Shown here piece by piece: positions 57,195-64,000 of a stretch of 64,000 nt of DNA (its first letter is position 1; the number at the start of each line of letters is the position of its first letter). The position numbers were made by a program, and so were the translations under genes. This DNA is from Limnanthes douglasii subsp. nivea (lineage: Eukaryota > Streptophyta > Magnoliopsida > Brassicales > Limnanthaceae), in the NCBI GenBank assembly GCA_036936605.1, contig JAUPFV010000003.1, forward strand, positions 108,013,278 through 108,077,277. The letters run 5' to 3'. The notes beneath the pieces were generated by a model. That model worked only from the letters and a program-made list of their open reading frames with translations. It was not told where the DNA came from and did not search any database.

Positions 57195-60110
57195 CTAAGA
57201 CTGAGCCTTTGAAGATGGCTCAGTCTCACTTGTCTTCTTCTTCTTGGTATCGTCATTCTCTTCATGTGGGCCCTCCCCGGTGTTTTCTTCTTCGTCAGAG
57301 GAGGAAGCACTGGAATAATCATGCAAGTCTCCATCAGCCATGGTGTGGAAGGGAAGGTGTTCGTACTCTACATGAAGCCACAAATCTCCCAGGTTCCTCT
57401 TCGGGAACTTCTCATGAAAGAGCAAGACCATGAAAGAGCAAGACCATCTTGGCCTGAATTTTGGCCTCTTTCTCCCTTAGAAGACTTGATTTCTCCTCTG
57501 CAGCCTTGGACACTGTGTTCTCAAGTGCAATCTTGTCATTTGTCAAGTTATGGATGACTTGGTCCCTGGCCTTCGCTTCCTCTTTCAAAAATGTGAGATC
57601 TTTCTCTAATCCGGACAGCTTCTCCAGGAGGTCTTTGACAGTATCTTCTAAAGTGGCAACCTTTGTGGACCACCCCTCTTAGCTCTTCTTTAGCTCCTCG
57701 TTTTCTCCCTTCAAAACCTCAGCGTTTTGGGTAGCAGTGAGGAAATCGTTGGACAGTTTTTCCTTGTCGGAGTTAAGGGAGGTAATGATTGCTGCATGAC
57801 CTTGTACTTGCTTCTATAGGACCAGCACTGGTTGAACAGTACTCATTATGGAGTGAGTTATAGCTTCACTTTCACTTGAAACAGTGAAAGTTTTACCATT
57901 AAAAGTAACGTTTTTCGAAGTGCTACGGGGGAGGTAAGGCCCAGCAAAGTCGTCTCTGGGAAGGTTTGCAAAATAATCACCAAGTCCATCAAGCCCTGTG
58001 ATGTCAACACCATCGATGCTGAGGTCTCCTCCTTCAACCTTGTCGGTCTGAAAGTCACCAGGGATCTCTTTTGCTCTTGTTCGATCAGTAGAGTCAACAG
58101 GAGGGAAGGGCTCTATAGGCCGGAGAGAAAGTTCATCACCCCTCGAGGTCTTTTTCTTCTTGGCCTCCCTGTCCTTGCTTTCTGCTCCCCGTTTTCGGTC
58201 TCTCTTAGGAACCCTTGGGGTTTTTGGGGATTTAGCCTCTTCCCTAGCACTTTCATGCTCTACCACTTCTAGCAGAGCATCATCAATCTGGCTTGGGGCT
58301 GGCCCCTCTGGGTTTGTTGGAGCAGCCTCTTCCACCTCAGCAGGGTTAGCCTCACCTGCAGCCTTCGTACCTTTCCCTTTCTTGCCTTTCATTTTACTTG
58401 GGGCCTTGGCCCGACCTGGCAAGTATAGTGACCCGTCCGGTTCGTGTGTTCCCTTAAGGACTACATCCGGAGGGGGTGGAGTGGTGAGTTCTTCCCAGGT
58501 CAAGTCCTTCCGGCCAGTAGTGTTCCAGAGGTGAGACCTTGCGAAATTGCCTCCGGTAAAAGCATCATGAAACCGGTTCCCCCACTTTTCAGCAGCCCAA
58601 GTGTTGATGTTGGTACAAGTGGTCTTCCCGGACTTTAAATAGTCATTGAAGTCTTTGGGAAGCTCTGTTAAGATAAAAGACAAGACCACTTAGTTTAAGA
58701 AAATTCGATAAAAGTAAAAATAAGAATGTAAGGTAGGATCCTTACTATCACTCCTCCATCTGTTAGTAAGGAGACATGGATTGACTCCAGCTTTGATTTT
58801 CCTCCCATTCTCCCAAGCGCCACTTACGAACAGGAATTATGTCCTCCAATTTCTCTCAGACTCAAGCAGATCATCCATTGCTTTATAATTATCACCCATG
58901 TTGAAGTGATAGAAGGGAATATGGTGGTTTCTGCACAGACTGGCCACAACTTCAAATTCCTCCATTGGTAAAGGATTCTCGGAGAGCCTGGAGGCCATGA
59001 TACAGACCATAAGTGTGTACCAGGCGTTGGGGCTCAGTTGACTAGGGCAGAGCTTGATGAGGTGGAAATACCTAACTATCTCCGGGTCTAAGGGGAACCT
59101 TAAACCCCAGTTAAAAAGCTCAGTGAAGTTGACTATTTCACTGAGTTTGCAGTCCATTGGGGTTTCAGGGTCCATGGGGATTCTTCTTTTTACGTTCTCC
59201 GGAATCCACCACTTCGTACGCATCCGGCCCAACTCGGTTGTATGGATGAAATCATAGTTGATTTTTTGCAAGGCAAGAAGATATTTAACGTTTACCTTGT
59301 GAAACAAGGTCCCACTTTTCCTTCGAGGATTTCTGGTAATTCTGGATGCCTAAGGCATAGTTTATCTTTGCACTTATCTTTCTTAGCAGCAGCGGCATCA
59401 CTAGTCTGTCCGGAGGGTTCGGACTTGAAAGGAGCCTCTTCGATAGAATCCTCCATTATTTCATCCATTATCGAGGAAGGGTTTTCAGTTGTCTTTGTGA
59501 GGGGGGAGTTTGGAGTTGGTTCAGTCTGACCTCCGGACTGTTGAGCTTCAATACTCTCCTGGACTCTGGCCTCTGGCTGGGGCTCTGATGTGGAGGTTTC
59601 TCTTTGGGGGCTTGAGCCAGTGGCCTCCGGTCCGGACAGCCTGTCCTTGGGTACTTTTATGGGTGCCTCTGACCCTATATTGCTATCCTTGGCACCTGAT
59701 TTAGAAGGGGTGCCTTTGGAAGCTTGCCCCTTAACCAGCCGGCCTCTTCTTCGATCGACCAGTTTGTTGGGAGAACTATCTGCATCTGACCCCATAGCTA
59801 TGAATGGGGAAGGCTTTTTTAAGCTAGTAACTGCTGGCCCTGGTTCAACGGTGGGTTCTGATTTTTGAACCGATGAGCCTGAGACAATGGGAGAAAGGTT
59901 GGTTTGAAATAATCTCCTCGGTTTGACACTTTTTGTTGAGGAGGAACCCTGGTCAGGCTCTGTGTTTGAGGTTACTGGTTTGTCGATAGGGGAGGTAGGT
60001 AAGCCTGCTGCAATGCGCCTTTCCCTTTCACCTTTTTGTGCATTTTCTAGTTCTGATAGATTGAGCCACCCGCCTCTGATTAAAGCGTTCCTAGCTGTGA
60101 ACATAGACAA
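57195..60110 (-). pseudogene. Antisense extra gene (aORF) of the young gypsy element
   Basis: Runs opposite to gag-pol. It starts MSMFTARNALIRGGWLNLSE, followed by a Ser/Pro/Glu-rich region to 59292. A one-base frameshift leads into a globular segment (59307-58837: VKYLLALQKINYDF, MRTKWWIPENVKRRIP, LPMEEFEVVASLC) like the 'putative gypsy-type transposon' (Transposase_28) domain. After one stop and an 81-bp intron comes 58664-57814 (LPKDFNDYLKSGKT, WGNRFHDAFTGGNFARSHLW, ELTTPPPPDVVL, a basic KRDRKRG-type stretch). Then come a coiled coil and an acidic tail. A 16-bp tandem duplication (57413-57444) shifts the last part. Antisense ORFs are known in Tat elements but their function is unknown. Confidence 0.82.
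58665..58745 (-). other. Predicted intron of the antisense gene
   Basis: On the minus strand GTAAGGATCC at 58745 and TTTTATCTTAACAG ending at 58665 give a canonical 81-bp GT-AG intron. Its removal joins the frames as ...NRWRSDKLPKDFNDYLK. The intron itself contains stops. Confidence 0.7.
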
Positions 60111-60197
60111 CCAAAGTGAAGAACTTGTGTTTGAGAGAGAAAGCTCTGAAAATTAGCAAAGTGAATATGAAGGTGATAGTAAAACAGTGGAAAAGTG

Positions 60198-60213
60198 TTT
60201 TAATTTATAGTAA
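60198..60213 (-). promoter_or_regulatory. Candidate TATA box of the antisense gene
   Basis: The minus strand reads CTATAAATTAAAAC about 95 bp upstream of the antisense ATG at 60110. The position suits a promoter independent of the LTR. No other element was recognised. Confidence 0.5.
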
Positions 60214-60534
60214 ACCCCAAAAGGTGCTTTGATTCCTAGGAGAATTCGAAAGGATTTGCAATGATTAAGAAACACCGATGATGTCACCTTCATTTCATGA
60301 AGAGGTTGCTTTTCAGAGAAGGTGGGTGCAAAATTCGAGGTGAAAAAACGGCTGAAGTAACGAACCAGAGAGAGACACGTGTCCCACGAACTTTGGCAAA
60401 AAACCGTTTAGATTCAAAGAGCTTTTTTCAGTCCCGATAAAGCTATGAAACACTTCGAAGGACCTGTCCGGATGTAACTGTCACTAGCAACAGACTGTTT
60501 TTTAGGTCTTGCCCAAAGTATTTGAACACCACCT

Positions 60535-60548
60535 AAAAAAGGGGCTAC
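60535..60548 (+). other. Polypurine tract
   Basis: AAAAAAGGGGCTAC directly precedes the 3' LTR and matches the tract of the older element. Confidence 0.85.
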
Positions 60549-60957
60549 TGATGAGTCCGGATTCTGTCACCACTTCGGGTTGGGTCAATTCGGACAATGT
60601 ATACCTAACCGGACAGGGGCAGTTCGGACCCCATCATCCACTGGACTGTTCGAACAGAAACTAAAGTACTTAAAACATAATCACTTCTTGACTAAGCTGC
60701 CTACTCTCCTACTTAGAAATTATGGATCCTTAAGATTGACCCGGGTCCATTAAACACGACCCGAGAGCCCATAAGGCCCAAATATGAGGGTATAAATACC
60801 CAACCACCAACATTAAATGAGGGTAATGAAAATTAAATACAACTAGGCTGCCTAATTCTCCCTCTACACTCTACTTAAATATTAAATACTCACAAACTTC
60901 CACATAACTCTAAACAAAAATTACAAACTTACCTTCAGACGAAAATAAACCACACCA
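60549..60957 (+). repeat. 3' LTR of the young gypsy element
   Basis: 409 bp, paired with 50585-50992. Differences are scattered single bases, e.g. AGCTCGACTCGGG versus AGATTGACCCGGG. Ends TGATGAGTCC and CCACACCA are intact. It is followed by the target duplication GCATC. Confidence 0.96.
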
Positions 60958-60962
60958 GCATC

Positions 60963-61000
60963 CATGGAATATCGACCATTTAAGGATTTATCTTGAGTAA
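60963..61000 (+). pseudogene. Last codons of the oldest element's integrase
   Basis: Joined to 50584 the sequence reads LRHPWNIDHLRIYLE and stops at 60998-61000. This is the same ending as the younger element (LNHPWNIEHLQMYLE) and proves the nesting. Confidence 0.9.
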
Positions 61001-61032
61001 ATGTGTAAAATATTTACTTTAGTTTTGTTTAA

Positions 61033-61100
61033 TGTAAATATTTAGAGGCATACTCTTACCTACCCTGGTGGATTGAGGAGGTTTTAACAAGGTTTCCTAA
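61033..61100 (+). other. Conserved noncoding block after pol (oldest element)
   Basis: GTAAATATTTAGAGGCATAC, TCTTACCTACCCTGGTGG and GAGGAGGTTTTAACAAGG align with 56733-56800 and, complemented, with 34945-35015. Confidence 0.7.
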
Positions 61101-61160
61101 TAATTATTAATCTACTATATTTGCGTAAAAAAAAATTCTTTTATATTAAATTTGTCTACC

Positions 61161-61398
61161 TTTGAATGGATTACCTTCGAATTAACTTGTATATTATATT
61201 TATGTGACTTCGAATGAATTACCCTTGAAGGACTTGTGTATTAAAGTTTTTTGTCTTCGAATGAATTACCTTCCAATGGCTTGTATATCAAATTCATTTG
61301 CCATTCGAATGGATTATCTTTGAATGGTGTGTACATTAAATTTATTTGCCTTCGAATGGATTACCTTCGAAAGACTTGTGTATCAAATCCATGTGCCA
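61161..61398. repeat. 47-48-bp minisatellite, five units
   Basis: Units start at 61161, 61209, 61256, 61304 and 61351, each beginning TT(C/T)GAATG(A/G)ATTA and containing CTTGTGTATTAAATTTATTTGCC-like sequence. The array lies between the post-pol block and the antisense-ORF remnant of the oldest element. No similar array was seen in its relatives. Confidence 0.93.
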
Positions 61399-61479
61399 TA
61401 AGTTTTGAATGAATTGGATTGAGGTATGAAAACTTAAAGAAATCTGAGTTACAAAAATTATTCAAAACTTAATTCAACG

Positions 61480-61660
61480 GTTCCATCATATGTCTCTTTT
61501 TTGGCATTAGCCTTAAGAGAAGCTACATCGCCTTTGTAATTTTTAACAAAGGCCTCCTAATCAGTTTTTTCCTTCAATAAACGTTCGATAGTGCGCTTAT
61601 CAGTAGTTTGTTGATTCTTTACTAATGCCAATACCCCTAAAGGTTACGAGCTGACATTTC
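61480..61660 (-). pseudogene. Trace of the antisense extra ORF, oldest element
   Basis: The minus strand reads TTDKRTIERLLKEKTD, EAFVKNYKGDVASLKANAKK, a Lys/Leu-rich coiled-coil-like stretch in the position expected for the coiled coil of the antisense protein. Sequence identity to the other two copies is low, so the call rests on position and composition. Confidence 0.45.
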
Positions 61661-62780
61661 AAAAATAAAATAGTACCTCTCATTCAGATGACAAGTGGCA
61701 GAGATCAGGACAATATTAGTCTTACTCATTCATCAGACAAGCAAACAATAATAGAGAATTTCTTATCCTGGACGATAATGACGACTTGTTAGATAAAAAG
61801 TCTTATTTAGCTCCATACATATTGTATGAATATTTACCATGAGTTTCAACAATCACGAGATGTAAAAATAAAGTGGCAATGAACACTTGAATATTATATA
61901 GAGAAATTTAAAAGTGATATGATACGATACGGGATGGATGAGAACGACCCCTTACCATAGCTTTATACGCAACTCCATTACATGATTCAACAACCCCCTA
62001 CCATAGTGTATCAAAAATATCAAAACGATGAGAACGACCTTCAAAAACCACTTCATTTTTTTTAAGGTGATAAAAAAATATGGGGATTACATTATCCACT
62101 ACAAGAAAAAATAAAATAAGACCTCAAAATAATATACTCAAAGGTTTGTGGACACAAAAAGTGAATTTTATGACTGTTATGATTTGGTGGCGGTTGCAAC
62201 ATACCGATAATGGATATTTCCAAGACCTTTGTTAGATTCCATAATAATAATAATAATAATAAATAAGTCATTCAATTTTGAATATTTTCTTAAGTAGGAA
62301 GAACATCATATCAAGATCGAGAATATTTTCAAAGGAATGAGTGATGAAGACACAACAATTCCAATCGTCTACCCATCTTATCATCCATTGGCGCGACATA
62401 ATGAGTCACTGCTGGTAGCACATGTGAATTAAAAATAATACCATAAAGACTTTATAAATAGCACCGAACATTCGGCGACAATCAAAATAACCTAGGGAGG
62501 CCCAAAAACAATTATAACGATAATAACAACGAGCTAAGATAAAACATCCGACCATGGGACCATTTGCCAAGCTCACTAAGAATCTAGGTCTTATATTAAA
62601 AAATCAAAGATGTAATCAAGTATTGAAATCCGGAGAAATTAATAAACAACAAGGAACACAACGACAATAACAAATTTTGTAAGTTCTATAATGATATCGA
62701 GCATTATACCACATATTGATTGGGTTTATAATATTATCGAGCATTATACCAGATATTGGTTGGGTTTGTAATATTTTAAA
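61661..62780 (+). pseudogene. Possible gypsy gag C-terminal remnant
   Basis: Near 62660-62720 the plus strand reads NNKFCKFYNDIEHYTTY, resembling the 'K.C.FH.D.GHTT..C' finger of plant gypsy gag proteins (compare FCQYHNDTSHTIDDC at about 52470). An imperfect tandem duplication of about 42 bp (TATCGAGCATTATACCA at 62695 and 62734) immediately follows. Upstream, IEKFKSDMIRYGMDENDPLP (61899-61958) is coding-like but unrecognised. An (AAT)n run lies at 62241-62262. Many stops occur throughout. Confidence 0.4.
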
Positions 62781-64000
62781 AATATGATTGTTGAATGTAG
62801 TCTTGCGGAGTTTGTCAAGAAAAAGAACATAAATGAACCAAGAATTATAATTAAAGCTCAAAATCATATTCAAGAGCAATATCACAGTAAAAATATGAAA
62901 AAATGGAGGACTTACTTTTCCAAGTGCATCATCGAAAGCAAACCCATTTATCTTCTTTTATTTAGCACGGTCTCTTAGTTTATATATATATATATATATT
63001 GATTATACACTTTTTAGGATATAATGATAGATGACATTAAGACTTTCCATGCAGTTATCATAAGTTATTTAGTAAACATCTGGTTATCGCTTAAAAAAAT
63101 CAATAAGTCTCAGTTTAAAGAAAACTGAAGACTCATCTCTAATGTGTAAGTGAAAATAAAATCTTATGGGCAAAAATCATATTAGGGAGGTTCGCTGGTT
63201 ACTATGAGACAAATCTTTACATTTTATGGAACCGTACATTATTCAATATTTCTACTTTTATCATTCGTACTGATATATCTGTAATTGACAAGCGCACAGT
63301 ATGTGCTTTTTCGACGGCTTAAAAATATCCTCAAATACGTTGTGTTAGTTGGCTTTCCAGCCTCGAACGAAACTGTAGAAGCATGACATCCTATAAATAA
63401 AAATAAATTATCAGGATCAACAACTAGAATCATTGCAAGAGAAATAAAATTTTCACCAACCTATTCATATTCAACATAATTGGTCTTCTAATTTCTCGTA
63501 CGAGAAATTGGATTTGATTCGTTCTCATCTGATGGGTGATAGAGCCCCAAATGGTGTGCTCGTCCAGGGGTTCCGACTGTTAGGATCATCACCTTTATGG
63601 TCAATCAAGCGTTTCAGGATTCTATTTCTTGTAATTGTTTATTCACATAAAAATTTGCGCATAATGATATAGTTGATTATTTGAGAAGAAATAATCAAAT
63701 GACTCTAAAAATAAAAACTTTAAATATGACGGATGCTAAATTTAATATGAAATAAAACCTGAAAGAGTTATACTGGTGCAGAGAAAAAAAGAGAAGAACG
63801 AATAAAGAGCAAGATATTTATACTTTTAAGTGCTTGACTCCTAACCCTTAGAATTATTTAAAATCAATGGTTCACATCTGTTTGCATATTAAGGGAGTAG
63901 ATTCAAGTACATTGAGAGATGATATGTAACACGAGTGAAATTTCAGTCACACGTCAACACAAATACTCACTCTCCAATGATATTTTAATACATTACTTTA
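62781..64000. other. AT-rich stretch without recognised genes
   Basis: Contains a (TA)n run at 62981-62999. Short ORFs on both strands match nothing I recognise. 63480-63620 has more balanced base composition and could be part of an exon or another element, but no motif supports that. Confidence 0.4.

Larger units (their letters stand above)
50585..60957 (+). mobile_element. Young, nearly complete Tat-like Ty3/gypsy retrotransposon, 10.37 kb
   Basis: LTRs lie at 50585-50992 and 60549-60957 and differ at about 15 positions by eye (about 96% identical). The 5-bp duplication GCATC sits at 50580-50584 and 60958-60962. Internally there is a PBS, gag, protease, RT, RNase H, second (archaeal-type) RNase H, integrase, a conserved noncoding block, an antisense gene (60110-57195) and a polypurine tract. 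This places it in the Tat lineage. Seven or more stops, mostly CAA/CAG/CGA to TAA/TAG/TGA, and four frameshifts inactivate gag-pol, but the structure is complete. Confidence 0.95.
46187..61660 (+). mobile_element. Oldest Tat-like gypsy element, split by a younger one, 3' end lost
   Basis: The left part is 46187-50584 and the right part 60963 to about 61660. The 10.4-kb element at 50585-60957 is inserted in its last pol codons with the 5-bp duplication GCATC. A single LTR is visible (46187-46574), then a truncated gag, a pol riddled with stops, the conserved post-pol block, a minisatellite and a trace of the antisense ORF. No 3' LTR was found before the window end, so the right side is truncated or rearranged. 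Confidence 0.83.

Noticed and set aside
58160..59868. Several plus-strand ORFs of 64-124 codons
   Set aside because: Shadows of the antisense gene on the minus strand, with no domain of their own.
62097..62115. CACTACAAGAAAAAATAAA, like a CACTA transposon terminus
   Set aside because: No matching inverted end, 3-bp duplication or subterminal repeats nearby. It may be chance in AT-rich DNA.
63239..63433. 64-codon minus-strand ORF
   Set aside because: Too short, no motif, no promoter or neighbouring coding context.

Overview
The window is AT-rich plant nuclear DNA, most likely from a dicot, and consists almost entirely of nested transposable elements. No intact host gene was recognised. The plant assignment rests on the element types: Ty1/copia with a 5-bp-TSD-type layout, Tat-lineage Ty3/gypsy with a second RNase H and an antisense extra ORF, plant LINEs with a DUF4283-like ORF1 and a C-terminal RNase H, hAT elements with 8-bp target duplications, and Mutator-like foldback MITEs. 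It also rests on a broken plant ER-HSP90 (GRP94) copy. I cannot name the species.

Layout. 1-4896: decayed Ty1/copia on the minus strand (RNase H and RT at the left, then integrase, protease, gag and a tentative LTR), with a 427-bp MITE inside the integrase. 5283-6122: an older foldback element split by a second copy of that MITE. 7375-7920: hAT transposase relic. 9440-10947: GRP94/HSP90 pseudogene whose exon is interrupted by a solo gypsy LTR (9740-10116). 13500-16560: decayed LINE, minus strand. 18724-22364: a 3.6-kb hAT-like element with a perfect 8-bp target duplication. It carries tandem repeats, a GC-rich palindromic island and one TATA-driven Lys-rich ORF of unknown function, and no recognisable transposase. 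22951-29220: the best-preserved LINE, plus strand. 30884-44935: a third LINE, minus strand, split by a 9-kb Tat-like gypsy element (31912-40974, minus). 46187-61660: an old Tat-like gypsy element, plus strand, split by a younger and nearly complete one (50585-60957). 61660-64000: degenerate sequence with one gag-like relic.

Relative ages follow from nesting. The element at 50585-60957 has LTRs about 96% identical by eye, is flanked by the 5-bp duplication GCATC, and sits inside the last codons of the older element's integrase ORF. The element at 31912-40974 has LTRs roughly 88% identical and is flanked by GGATG inside a LINE. Most nonsense codons in the young element look like C-to-T changes, as expected for methylated, silenced DNA.

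All three gypsy elements share the LTR/PBS junction, the order gag-PR-RT-RNaseH-aRNH-IN, a roughly 60-bp conserved noncoding block just after pol, and at least traces of a gene on the opposite strand between pol and the 3' LTR. In the youngest copy that antisense gene has a candidate TATA box and a clean GT-AG intron. The antisense gene and the ORF in the hAT-like element are the most interesting unexplained coding sequences here.
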